From: Rhizobiales bacterium CCH10-E5
GTDB lineage: Bacteria; Pseudomonadota; Alphaproteobacteria; Rhizobiales; Beijerinckiaceae
DNA length: 21,777 nt
Assembly: GCA_001556125.1 (NCBI GenBank)
Contig: LSIG01000098.1
Coordinates: 1-21,777 of the forward strand
Direction: 5' to 3'
Shown: positions 1 through 7,578 of the stretch, one piece after another
How the letters are laid out: the number at the start of each line of letters is the position of its first letter
Position numbering within the stretch: position 1 is the first letter of the stretch
Notes under the pieces: model-generated
The model's database searches: none
Told to the model about the DNA's origin: nothing
What the model saw: the letters and a program-made list of their open reading frames with translations, nothing else
Translations under genes and position numbers: made by a program

Positions 1-45
1 GGGGGCACCTCAAGGTTTGTTCGCTAAACCGCGTTTAGTTGGACG
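1..45 (+). repeat. Left terminal inverted repeat of the Tn3-family transposon
   Basis: The first 45 bases match the reverse complement of 3890-3934 at 41 of 45 positions. The outermost 20 bases are identical, and the differences are at positions 21, 34, 36 and 39. The stop codon and last few sense codons of the resolvase lie within this repeat. Confidence 0.95.
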
Positions 46-680
46 GACCGGGAACGCGGCGATTTGGGCTTGCGGCCGAGCAGCTTTTCGCCGTCTGGCC
101 GGAGATCCCCTGTGGGCGCGACATGGCGGTAGAGCGTCTGACGGGTGACGCCGAGTTCGGCACAGAGCTCACCGATTTTCGTCTCGGGTTTGCCCATGGC
201 CGCCTGCGCCAGCCGCAGTTTCGCCGACGTCATCTTGAAGGGCCGGCCGCCGTTGCGCCCGCGGGCTCGTGCTGCGGCGAGGCCGGCATTGGTGCGCTCG
301 ACGATCAGCTCGCGCTCGAACTCCGCCAGCGCCGCGAAGAAGTTGAACATCAGCCGGCCGTTGGCCGTGGTGGTGTCGATCGCGGCGCCTTGGCCGGTGA
401 GCACCTTCAGCCCGACGCCGCGTCTATTGAGAGCCTGCACGACATCGACGAGGTGCTTGAGGCTGCGGCCCAGCCGATCGAGCTTCCAGACCATCAGCGT
501 GTCGCCATCGCGCAGCGCTCTCAGGCAGGCCTCCAGTCCTGGGCGGTCGTCGCGTTTTCCCGACGCGCGATCGGTGTAGAGTTGATCGACGGCGACGCCG
601 GCCGCCACGAGCGCGTCGGATTGCAGATCGACGACCTGGCTGCCGTCCGTCTTGCTCACGCGCATGTAGCCTATCAGCAC
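24..680 (-). CDS. tnpR: Serine resolvase of the Tn3-family transposon
   Basis: Small serine recombinase of the resolvase/invertase (Pin-like) family, about 218 aa. It would resolve transposition cointegrates by recombination at res. The N-terminal catalytic domain starts LIGYMRVSK, with the nucleophilic serine at about residue 9 of the chosen start. The conserved DRLGRS and EFERELI segments follow. The C-terminal part carries a GRP hinge and a helix-turn-helix (KIGELCAELGVTRQTLYRH), then a basic tail. A GTG at 680 is chosen because it lies about 10 nt after GGAAGGG and gives the usual short resolvase N-terminus. A GTG at 707 would add nine residues. The 3' end runs into the left terminal repeat. 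It is divergent from tnpA, as in many Tn3 elements. Confidence 0.92.
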   Translation of the reverse strand: MLIGYMRVSKTDGSQVVDLQSDALVAAGVAVDQLYTDRASGKRDDRPGLEACLRALRDGDTLMVWKLDRLGRSLKHLVDVVQALNRRGVGLKVLTGQGAAIDTTTANGRLMFNFFAALAEFERELIVERTNAGLAAARARGRNGGRPFKMTSAKLRLAQAAMGKPETKIGELCAELGVTRQTLYRHVAPTGDLRPDGEKLLGRKPKSPRSRSVQLNAV

Positions 681-898
681 CAGCTTCTTCCCTTCCGGCG
701 CCGTCACGCAAACGGCCGATTATCCGAGCGCCGCTACTGCAGCTTGATGATCGACGAATCGTGTCACTAATCCCGTCATTCTGTCAAAGGCCTGCAAACG
801 CATCGAGCTGTTGATTGTGTGACGCAATCCGACTGATCGGACTCGGCGAGGTCGGTGAGGCGGGTTAGGGTCGATCATCCTTGGGGAGGATGGCCGAC
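681..898. promoter_or_regulatory. Divergent tnpR/tnpA control region and probable res site
   Basis: In Tn3 elements with divergent tnpR and tnpA, the res recombination site and both promoters lie between the two genes, so this gap is the expected place. It holds several GTCA-type motifs (near 703, 752, 765 and 783, with an inverted copy near 820) and a short dyad, GATTG-N7-CAATC, at 813-829. Exact res subsites could not be assigned. The ribosome-binding sequence GGGGAGG at 883-889 serves the transposase start at 899. Confidence 0.5.
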
Positions 899-3874
899 AT
901 GGCGCGGCGGGAGCTGCTGACCGATGACGAGCGCGGGCGCCTCTTCGGCATTCCCGAGGGCGAGAGCGAACTCATCCGGCATTACACCTTGTCGCCCGCT
1001 GAGTTCGACCTTGCCGCCGATCGGCGCGGCAGTCGCAACCGTCTTGGATTTGCGGTCCAGCTTTGCCTTCTGCGCTATCCGGGGTTTGGCCTACGCGCCG
1101 GCGATGCGGTGCCCGACGCGCTCCTGACCTACCTTGCTCATCAGCTCGGGCTCTCGGCGGCAGCCTTTCGCGATTATAGCCGTCGCACCCAGACCCGGCT
1201 CGATCACGCGGGCGAACTCTTCGGCTATCTCGGCTTGCGCCCCTTCATCCGTGCCGATGTGCCGCTCGCTCTCGATCTCGCCGCCGCAGCCGCGTGGTCG
1301 ACCGACAAGGGCGAACCGATCGCTCACGGGATTGTCGAAGGTCTGCGTTCCGCCAAAATCATCCTTCCCGCCCCCGACACGATCGAACGAGCCGGATTGG
1401 CCGGGCGGGCTCGCGCTCGACGGAAAGCCGCGGAAGCTCTCGTTGCTCCATTGGCGCCCGAGCAACTCGGCCGCCTCGATGCTCTGCTGGTCAACGATGC
1501 CGCGCTGAACTCGACCCGGTTTGCCTGGCTGCGCGACATCCCGGAGTCGCCCTCGACGACGAACATCAACGACCTTCTGGATCGCTTGGCCTTCGTGCGC
1601 GGCATCGGCATCTCCGCCGATGACGTCATGTCCGCGGTTCACGAGCACCGCTTCCGGCAGTTCGTGCGCGAAGGCGCGGTGGCGCCGGCGTTCCTGCTCT
1701 CCGACTACTCCGCAAACCGACGCCGGGCGACCCTCATTGCGAGCCTGATCGACCTCGAGATGCGACTGGCGGATGCCGCGATCGACATGTTCGACAAGCT
1801 CGTCGGATCCCTCTTCAGCCGCGCCCGGCGCGGTCAGGAACGGCGCTACCAGGCAACGACCCGTGACGTCGGCCAGCTCATGCGCCTGTTTGGCCGCACG
1901 ATCGCGGCGTTGTCGGAAGCGCGCGAGGGCGATACCGACGCTCTCGCCGTGATCGACGAGACGGTCGGCTGGCATCGGCTCCTCGCCGCCAAGCCCCAGA
2001 TCGATGCGCTGGCCGAACTGGCCGACGAAGACATGCTGGCGGCCGCGACCGAACGTTACGGCACGATCCGCCGTTTCGCGCCGGCGTTCCTCGAGGCGTT
2101 CGCTTTCCGCGCCGCTGGAGGCGGAGCTTCCCTCCTGCGGGCGGTCGAGATTTTGCGCGAGCTCAACCGGCGTGGCCGGCGCGATGTGCCGGACGATGCG
2201 CCGCTGCCGTTCAAAAACAGGCAATGGAAGCGGCTCGTGCGCCAGGGTAACGGCCGGATCGACCGCCGGCTCTATGAGACCGCCGTGCTCTCGACGCTGC
2301 GCGACCGGCTGCGGGCAGGCGACGTCTGGATCGAGTGCTCGCGGAACTATCGGCGCTTCGACGCTTATCTGCTCTCGAAGCGGGCAGCGGTCGAAATCGC
2401 CACCGGATTACCGATCGGTGTTGCCGCGGACGCCTACATTGCAAGTCGCGCCCGCGTTTTGGATTGGCGATTGAAGCGCTTCTCTGCGCTGCTGCGGCAG
2501 GACAAGCTGGAAGGCGTGTCGATGGTGCGCGGCAAGCTGAAGGTGAAGCCGCTGCCGCCGGCGACGCCACCCGAGGCCGACATGCTCGACCGCAAGCTCG
2601 ACGCGCTCTTGCCACGCGTGCGCATCACCGATCTGCTGCGCGAGGTTGCGGCTCGGACGGGGTTCCTGTCGGCTTTCCGCGATCTGCGCAGCGGCAAGAT
2701 CCACGACAACCCGAACGCCGTGCTCGCCACTGTCCTGGCCGACGGCACCAATCTTGGCCTCGAGCGCATGGCGAACGCCAGCCAAGGCGTCAGCTACGCC
2801 CAGCTCGCCTGGACCCACAACTGGTATCTTTCGGAAGAAAACTATCGCGCCGCGCTCGCCATGATCGTCGATGCTCATCACCGGCTGCCATTCGCGCGTC
2901 ACTGGGGCGACGGCACGGCCTCTTCCTCCGACGGGCAGTTCTTCCGGGCTGGCCGCGAGCGCGCGGGCGCGGCCGAAGTGAACGCCAAGTATGGCGGCGA
3001 GCCGGGGGTGAAGATCTACACCCACCTCTCCGACCACTTCGCTTCGTTCCATTCCCGCGTCATCTCGGCGACGGCCGGCGAAGCGCCCTATGTCTTGGAC
3101 GGCCTGCTGCTGCATGGCAGCGCATTGGCCCCGCAAGTGCATTACACCGACACCGGCGGCGCGACGGACCACGTCTTCGCGCTGTGCCACCTGCTCGGTT
3201 TGCGGTTCGTGCCGCGGCTTCGTGATCTCGCCGATCGCCGGCTCGGCACGATCGAGCCGGCTTCAGGATACAAGGGCCTGGAAGCTCTGATCGGGCGACC
3301 GATCCGCACCGAGGTCATCTCCGAGAACTGGGACGACATCGTCCGCCTCGCCGCATCGATCAAGGCCGGCGCGGTGGCGCCTTCGACTATGCTGAAGAAG
3401 CTTGGAGCTTATAAGCGTCAGAACCGCCTGGACTTCGCGCTCGGCGAGATCGGGCGCATCGAGCGCACGCTGTTCACGCTCGACTGGCTGGAACATCCGT
3501 CGCAGCGTCGGGTGTGCCAGGCCGGACTGAACAAGGGCGAGGCCCGCCACGCCCTGGCGCAGGCCGTCTATGCCCATCGCCAGGGTCGCTTCTCGGACCG
3601 AACCCTGGAGAACCAGGCCCATCGGGCCTCGGGGCTGAACCTCGTCATCGCCGCGATCGCCTACTGGAACACCCTGTATCTCGAACGCGCCGTCGATCAT
3701 CTGCGCAGCCGAGGCGAAGCCGTCTCCGAAGCCTTGCTCACCCATGTCTCTCCGATGGGCTGGGCTCATGTCGGCCTGACAGGCGACTACCTGTGGGAAC
3801 GGCCCGACGACATCGCCCCGAACACCTATCGTTCGCTCAACGATCCGACAGCGCGGCTGCGGCAGGCAGCATGA
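899..3874 (+). CDS. tnpA: Tn3-family DDE transposase
   Basis: Full-length Tn3 transposase, 991 aa, the usual size for the family. It catalyses replicative transposition by binding and cleaving the 45-bp ends. The N-terminal DUF4158-like region begins with LLTDDERGRLFGIP. The catalytic core in the C-terminal third shows the triad in its normal setting: D678 in SSSDGQFF, D751 in YTDTGG and E881 in NKGEARHALAQAV. Spacings of 73 and 130 residues match characterised Tn3-family enzymes. The ATG at 899 is preferred because GGGGAGG lies 9 nt upstream. An ATG at 890 directly abuts that sequence, and a TTG at 881 precedes it. The stop lies 16 bp inside the right terminal repeat. No frameshift or missing catalytic residue was seen, so the enzyme is probably functional. 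Confidence 0.97.
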   Translation: MARRELLTDDERGRLFGIPEGESELIRHYTLSPAEFDLAADRRGSRNRLGFAVQLCLLRYPGFGLRAGDAVPDALLTYLAHQLGLSAAAFRDYSRRTQTRLDHAGELFGYLGLRPFIRADVPLALDLAAAAAWSTDKGEPIAHGIVEGLRSAKIILPAPDTIERAGLAGRARARRKAAEALVAPLAPEQLGRLDALLVNDAALNSTRFAWLRDIPESPSTTNINDLLDRLAFVRGIGISADDVMSAVHEHRFRQFVREGAVAPAFLLSDYSANRRRATLIASLIDLEMRLADAAIDMFDKLVGSLFSRARRGQERRYQATTRDVGQLMRLFGRTIAALSEAREGDTDALAVIDETVGWHRLLAAKPQIDALAELADEDMLAAATERYGTIRRFAPAFLEAFAFRAAGGGASLLRAVEILRELNRRGRRDVPDDAPLPFKNRQWKRLVRQGNGRIDRRLYETAVLSTLRDRLRAGDVWIECSRNYRRFDAYLLSKRAAVEIATGLPIGVAADAYIASRARVLDWRLKRFSALLRQDKLEGVSMVRGKLKVKPLPPATPPEADMLDRKLDALLPRVRITDLLREVAARTGFLSAFRDLRSGKIHDNPNAVLATVLADGTNLGLERMANASQGVSYAQLAWTHNWYLSEENYRAALAMIVDAHHRLPFARHWGDGTASSSDGQFFRAGRERAGAAEVNAKYGGEPGVKIYTHLSDHFASFHSRVISATAGEAPYVLDGLLLHGSALAPQVHYTDTGGATDHVFALCHLLGLRFVPRLRDLADRRLGTIEPASGYKGLEALIGRPIRTEVISENWDDIVRLAASIKAGAVAPSTMLKKLGAYKRQNRLDFALGEIGRIERTLFTLDWLEHPSQRRVCQAGLNKGEARHALAQAVYAHRQGRFSDRTLENQAHRASGLNLVIAAIAYWNTLYLERAVDHLRSRGEAVSEALLTHVSPMGWAHVGLTGDYLWERPDDIAPNTYRSLNDPTARLRQAA

Positions 3875-3881
3875 GCCATGT

Positions 3882-5663
3882 TCATGCTTCGTCCAGCTTA
3901 GCGCGGTTTAGCGTACAAACCTTGAGGTGCCCCCATGAGCGCATATCGAGAGTGACGGCCTGCGCGATCTGGTTCGCCTGAGCGATCCGGCCACGGCTGA
4001 TCTCATGGCGCGCGGTGACGGCGTTGAGGTTCGCCGCCGCCACCACCGCCAACAGGTCCGTCAGCGTCTCGATGGGCTGGTCGATCAGCCATGGCCAGAG
4101 GTCGGCCTGCTCGCCGGGAAGCCGATAGCCCCATGCATCGACGATCTCGGTCCAGCCGCTGAGTGCGCGGCAGGCCTCCGGCTGTTTGATGCTGAGGTCC
4201 AGAGCCTTGCGCTCGCCTCTGATCTCGACCGCCGAATGCATGTGCAGTCCGCGATGGCGATCATAGAAGCAGGCCAGCACAAGCGGATGCAGCATCGCCG
4301 CCATCGCGATGTCCGGCCGCTGCGCCAGCTCGACGCGCAGCGCTGCTGTCCGGATTGCCGTCAGTTCCTCGATCACCGTCGCGGAATATCCGCTCGGCTC
4401 GGTTTCGAGCGGGGAGGGGAGGGCAGGGGCCTCGTCGCCATCATCATGAGCGTCATCGCCACGACGCAGCCGGTCCAGAGCGGCACGGTCCTCCGCTCTG
4501 ATGAGACTTCGCGTCACCTGCAGCGATCCGTCATAGCCAATGGCGATGATACAGCCGGCCAAGGCCTGCTCGGCAGCGACGTAGCTTTCGGTCGCGCTCC
4601 TGATCGCATCGATGCGCTGCTCGATCTCGGCAAGGCGAGCCTCGTCGGCTGCGATCTGGTCATCGCCATCGGCATAGGCCTCGATGCGCTCGGCCAGGGC
4701 GTCGTAGCTCTCGCCAAGGGTTGCAAGCTCGGCCTGCTCGGCTTCGGTGTGATCGCGACGCTGCGGATGGATGCGCCCATATCCGGCATGATGGATGCTG
4801 TCGGCCTCGATGCAAACTTCCGTCCAGTTCCACCCCTCCAGCCGGACCGCATCAGCCACCGCTTGCAGCCTCTCGGTCGCCAACCGCATAGCCAAGGGTC
4901 GGTCGGTCAGGAACGTCGCCTCGTTCTCGAAAAACAGGTCACGCAGGACTGCGCCACCGGCGGCCTCATAGGCGTCTACTCCGATGAAGCGCACAAGCCG
5001 ATCGGTGCTGCGCAGATTCTCGTTCGTCAGTGTCGCGCGCAGGTTGCCAGGGCTGCGGCTCCAGCCATCGCGGCCGAACCATGCCGCCTCTTGCGCGCCA
5101 TGGTCGTCACTGATCGCCAGCGCGCGAGCCTGCTCGATCGTGATCTCGTCGGCGCGCATCGCCTCCAGAATCTTCGGCGACAAAGCCGCCAACTTCAAGC
5201 GCTGACGCACCGTGACGACGGACTGGCCGAACCGGCTTGCGATCGCGTCAGCCGGAAGCCCGTCCGCGACAAGGCGCTGATAGGCCAACACCTCGTCCAC
5301 GACATGCATGGCCTGGCGCTGGGTGTTTTCAGCAAGCGAGATTTCGGCATCGCGCTCGGCCGCCAGCACATTGCAGGGGATGTCGATCGCCTTGTCAAAC
5401 CGGCCCTCCTTCGCCAGCAATCGCAGCGCCGCCAGCCGCCGCGCGCCGGCGACGACCTCAAACTTCTGGCCCTTCGATGACTTCCTGACGGTGAGGTTCT
5501 GGATCAGGCCGTGCGCCTCGATGCTGTCGGTAAGCTCGCCGATACCAGCACTGGAATTGACCTTGCGGACATTGGCCTTGCTCGGGACCAGCTTCGACAG
5601 GGCGATGTGCTGGATCGTCGTGGTGAGCGTGCCGATAGCGGCAGTCGTGATCGTCGTGGTCAT
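3882..5663 (-). pseudogene. parB: ParB/RepB/Spo0J-family partition protein, 3' end truncated by Tn3 insertion
   Basis: DNA-binding partition protein of the long ParB type found on alphaproteobacterial plasmids and integrative elements. The ParB N-terminal domain covers roughly residues 15-115. It has the box motif VVAGARRLAALRLL and the arginine-rich motif LAENTQRQ. A KorB-like helix-turn-helix follows (DAIASRFGQSVVTVRQRLKL, about residues 150-170), then a long Glu/Asp-rich helical region. The start at 5663 is chosen because AAGGAG lies 8 nt upstream; the open frame extends further up only through low-complexity GC-rich sequence. Native sequence stops after 576 codons at base 3936, where the transposon begins. 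A further 17 residues and the stop are read from its inverted repeat. Family members of this architecture are usually longer, so a C-terminal segment is missing. The N-terminal and HTH domains are intact, so a residual DNA-binding product is possible. Confidence 0.88.
3890..3934 (-). repeat. Right terminal inverted repeat of the Tn3-family transposon
   Basis: This is the reverse-complement partner of bases 1-45 (41/45 identical). It sits 15 bp after the tnpA stop. Read leftward, it supplies the last 17 codons and stop of the interrupted ParB-family gene. The next five bases outside it are ATGAG, the candidate target duplication. Confidence 0.95.
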
Positions 5664-5706
5664 GGTGGTCTCTCCTTGCTGAGGCCGAAGGCCCGTCACC
5701 CGGCAG

Positions 5707-5726
5707 GGTGCAGGTCCGCCTGCACC
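5707..5726. repeat. Perfect 8-bp hairpin in the parB leader
   Basis: GGTGCAGG (5707-5714), loop TCCG, and CCTGCACC (5719-5726) form an uninterrupted stem. It lies about 45 bp upstream of the parB start, so it would be in the 5' leader of that transcript. A smaller GGCC-GAA-GGCC dyad lies between it and the ribosome-binding site. Confidence 0.6.
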
Positions 5727-5761
5727 TCTGCCTTCGCGGCGAGCAGCGGGGAGAGAGGGGG

Positions 5762-5897
5762 GCAAGAGCCAAATCGGGAGGGGGATCGCCCACGCGGCAC
5801 GCGCCGGGCGAGGGGCCGCGGCAGGCGGATCCTCGGCCCGGTCCTGCACAAGCCACCTGCGGCGCGGAAGGATGGGGAGACCCGAATTGGCTCTTGC
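5762..5897. repeat. 17-bp inverted repeat with 102-bp spacer
   Basis: GCAAGAGCCAAATCGGG at 5762-5778 is repeated in inverted form at 5881-5897 with one mismatch. Each arm also has a copy of GGGGAGAGAGGG close by (5748-5759 and 5899-5910), in direct orientation. No gene lies between the arms. The function is unknown; it could be an iteron-like or recombination structure, or a long leader stem. Confidence 0.6.
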
Positions 5898-5966
5898 TGG
5901 GGAGAGAGGGCCGCGCGCCTCTCTTCCCGCTCAGCGCAACATCGTCGCGCCAGCAGCGCGGCAACC

Positions 5967-5985
5967 GCCGGCGCCGGGCGCCGGC
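5967..5985. repeat. Perfect 9-bp GC palindrome
   Basis: GCCGGCGCC-G-GGCGCCGGC is a perfect dyad with a single central base. It is part of the row of inverted repeats upstream of the parB-like gene. Function unknown. Confidence 0.55.
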
Positions 5986-6010
5986 CAGCGCGAGGAATCG
6001 TGACCGAAGG

Positions 6011-6053
6011 CGGAAACCCGCTTGCGGGGTTCCGTGGAGCCGGCATCGCCGGC
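6011..6053. repeat. Two tandem hairpins
   Basis: The first hairpin pairs 6011-6021 with 6024-6034 (11-bp stem, one mismatch). The second pairs GCCGGC at 6039-6044 with 6048-6053 around a 3-base loop. They sit at the GC-rich edge just before the AT-rich segment. Neither is followed by a T-run typical of an intrinsic terminator. Confidence 0.5.
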
Positions 6054-6292
6054 GGAGTAGAGCGAGGTCCGAAGGACGCGCCATTCTCTCGCCTAATCAG
6101 CGTACCAAAACCGTAATACTATTATAATCGGGATAGATATACCGGTTATCAGCCACGCCGATCTACGGCGCACTATCGAGACTCGTTAATCAACAAAAAA
6201 ATTTTGTGTATCAAAATTGTACGCATAGCCTTATGAATTTGCTCATGACCACACTGATCCCAACCAAATTCTGCACTAACTCATCACATGGA

Positions 6293-6556
6293 TCAGTCGC
6301 AGACTGTACGGATGTGGATTCGACCGTGGTGGTCGTATTGCTCTACTTCCCGGCAATGGCGGCGACGGTGATGCGGGCGTTCGTGTTCTTCCCGCATAAA
6401 TTCGCCGCGTCCACCACGGTGACGTCTGTCCTCGCCGTCATGATCTCCGCCATGAGGAACACCATGATGCCAAGCCCGAGCTTGGCCTGGAGCCAATACG
6501 CTACCACCGAGCACAAGCCCGATGATCGCCAAGAACCCATTTCGTCTCGTGAGCAT
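6293..6556 (-). CDS. Small secreted His-rich protein, function unknown
   Basis: Predicted product of 87 aa. It starts with a signal peptide (basic MLTRRN, hydrophobic core, then PGQARA|WHHG), so it is probably periplasmic. The mature part is very rich in His, Arg and acidic residues, with clusters WHHGVPHGGDHDGED and RPHHRRRHCREVEQYDHHG. It ends in RTVCD, giving two cysteines that could form a disulphide. I do not recognise a named family. His clusters in an exported protein inside a copper island suggest metal binding, which is inference. The ATG at 6556 is chosen because AAGGAGG lies 5 nt upstream. It is divergent from the copper-storage gene at 6728; the candidate operator at 6639-6653 lies between them. 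Confidence 0.65.
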   Translation of the reverse strand: MLTRRNGFLAIIGLVLGGSVLAPGQARAWHHGVPHGGDHDGEDRRHRGGRGEFMREEHERPHHRRRHCREVEQYDHHGRIHIRTVCD

Positions 6557-6638
6557 CGGTCCCTCCTTCAAACGTCAGGACGAGACTGTGGATCTTTAAG
6601 GATGAACCGCACCTAAACGAACCACGTTCTGCATGGAT

Positions 6639-6653
6639 GTTACAGATTGTAAC
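6639..6653 (+). promoter_or_regulatory. Candidate copper-regulator operator, site 1
   Basis: GTTACA-GAT-TGTAAC is a perfect 6+3+6 palindrome, followed on the Csp side by GGAC. A near-copy occurs at 18900-18914, in front of the OMF-CopA operon. This site lies in the divergent gap between the His-rich gene (start 6556) and the Csp operon (start 6728), about 75 bp from the latter. TTACA/TGTAA dyads of this kind resemble operators of OmpR-class copper regulators such as CopR. The response regulator at 19008-19775 is the obvious candidate. The assignment is inferred. Confidence 0.55.
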
Positions 6654-6727
6654 GGACTGGAACATGGCGCCTTCCGGACGCGTCTTTGCTGCATGAACCA
6701 ACCCTGTCCAGCAGACCGGAGCAACCC

Positions 6728-7060
6728 ATGCACCACACAGATCCGAAAATGCAGGCCTGCATCGACGCCTGCCTGCGCTGTTACCAGACATGCCTCGGCA
6801 TGAGCACGAGCTATTGTCTCGAACTTGGCGGCGAGCATGCACGGCCCGACCACGTCAAGCTCATGCTCGACTGTTCCGAGACATGCCGCGCCGCCGCCCA
6901 TGTCATGGTCATCGGCTCGCGCCATCACAAACATCTCTGCGCGGAGTGTGCCGACATCTGCGAGGACTGCGCCAGCGAATGCGAGCGCGTCGGCGACATG
7001 GATGAATGTGTCCGGGCCTGTCGCACCTGTGCCGAGAGCTGTCGCGAAATGGCAGCGTAG
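6728..7060 (+). CDS. Four-helix-bundle copper-storage protein (Csp/DUF326 family)
   Basis: A 110-aa protein with 16 cysteines arranged as CX3CX2CX3C-type repeats: CIDACLRCYQTC, CSETC, CAECADICEDCASEC and CVRACRTCAESC. This is the signature of the DUF326/Csp family, whose four-helix bundles hold many Cu(I) ions through inward-facing Cys thiolates. There is no signal peptide or Tat motif, so it is the cytosolic (Csp3-like) kind. His residues near the bundle end (RHHKHLC) are also typical. The ATG at 6728 has GGAG 6 nt upstream; an upstream in-frame start at 6686 has no good ribosome site. It is the first gene of a rightward operon with the two DUF305 genes and the Grx-MauE fusion, and probably controlled from the palindrome at 6639. 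Confidence 0.92.
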   Translation: MHHTDPKMQACIDACLRCYQTCLGMSTSYCLELGGEHARPDHVKLMLDCSETCRAAAHVMVIGSRHHKHLCAECADICEDCASECERVGDMDECVRACRTCAESCREMAA

Positions 7061-7127
7061 CCTCCTCCCCAAGGGGCGCCGTGCGCCGCCGCAGCCTACC
7101 TACCCTTGATACGAAGGAACCACCGCC

Positions 7128-7511
7128 ATGATGCGTCTCAACCTCATCGTCATCTCGTCCGCGCTTGCCATCTCGGCCGCCGTCGCCCAGCAGCCAGCGT
7201 CCAAACCGGCGATGGACCCCGCCATGCATATGAAGATGATGCAGCCGATGGCGTGGGACTCAGCGGCGACCAAGGGTTATAAGGCATCAATGATGACCAT
7301 GATGAGCGGAATGCCGGCCTATACCGGCGATGCCGACGTCGATTTCATGAAACAGATGAAGGGCCATCATCAGGCCGCCATCGACATGGCCAAGGTCGAA
7401 CTCGCCAACGGCAAGGATTCGGAGGCCAAGAAGCTGGCGCAGGATATCGTCGCGGCTCAGGAAAAGGAAATCGCCATGATCGACACTTGGCTGAAATCGA
7501 AAGGCAAATAG
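7128..7511 (+). CDS. Secreted DUF305 protein (CopM-like)
   Basis: A 127-aa protein with an N-terminal signal peptide ending near AVAQQ, so it is expected in the periplasm. The mature N-terminus is Met-rich (PAMDPAMHMKMMQPM and SMMTMMSGM). The DUF305 core follows, with the hallmark KGHHQAAIDMAK and a C-terminal helix AQDIVAAQEKEIAMIDTWL. DUF305 proteins such as cyanobacterial CopM bind copper in the periplasm through Met and His. It lies 67 bp after the Csp gene and 67 bp before the second DUF305 gene, in one apparent operon. AAGGAA precedes the start. The first of two adjacent ATG codons is used here; the second is equally possible. Confidence 0.88.
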   Translation: MMRLNLIVISSALAISAAVAQQPASKPAMDPAMHMKMMQPMAWDSAATKGYKASMMTMMSGMPAYTGDADVDFMKQMKGHHQAAIDMAKVELANGKDSEAKKLAQDIVAAQEKEIAMIDTWLKSKGK

Positions 7512-7578
7512 CGCCCTATCCCTTGTTCGACGCCAGTTCCGACAGATGGCTGTCGCCGATATCGTGGAGTGATCCGCC

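Larger units (their letters stand above)
1..3934. mobile_element. Complete Tn3-family transposon (tnpR/tnpA only)
   Basis: The element is bounded by 45-bp inverted repeats that begin with GGGGGCACCTCA, a typical Tn3-family end. It contains only a serine resolvase (leftward) and a large DDE transposase (rightward), separated by a short divergent region. No passenger gene is present, so this is a minimal 3.9-kb element. Its right end interrupts a ParB-family gene. Tn3-family insertions usually make a 5-bp target duplication. The bases just outside the right end are ATGAG, and the matching left copy would lie before base 1, outside the window. The intact repeats, catalytic residues and reading frames suggest a recently active element. 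Sub-group assignment (Tn21-like or other) is not attempted. Confidence 0.95.
5664..6292. other. Gene-free segment: hairpin-rich parB leader followed by AT-rich DNA
   Basis: No open frame here has a plausible start, composition or family resemblance. Bases 5664-6085 are very GC-rich and packed with inverted repeats (listed separately); they form the upstream region of the parB-like gene. Near 6090 the composition shifts sharply to AT-rich, with runs such as AAAAAAATTTT around 6196-6206, continuing to the end of the His-rich gene at 6293. The shift may mark a junction between plasmid or ICE backbone and the copper island, but no direct repeat or integrase was found to support that. Confidence 0.6.

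Noticed and set aside
1091..3769. Several 100-380-codon frames overlapping the transposase on both strands
   Set aside because: All lie within the intact transposase gene and look like translated shadows; none has a domain.
4005..5480. Long rightward open frame (491 codons) antisense to the parB-like gene
   Set aside because: It mirrors a strongly supported leftward gene. It has no ribosome site and no recognisable family, and GC-rich codon bias explains the lack of stops.
5458..6127. Overlapping frames upstream of parB on both strands
   Set aside because: They are Arg/Pro/Gly-rich products of GC-rich repeats with no ribosome site, and they conflict with each other. Treated as non-coding leader.
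6207..6223. Possible third copy of the operator (TATCAAAATTGTAC) in the AT-rich strip
   Set aside because: It lacks the TTACA half and the GGAC flank; similarity is what AT-rich DNA gives by chance.
6206..6616. Rightward frame of 136 codons and a 65-codon leftward frame over the His-rich gene
   Set aside because: The leftward 87-codon frame has a good ribosome site and signal peptide; the others have neither.
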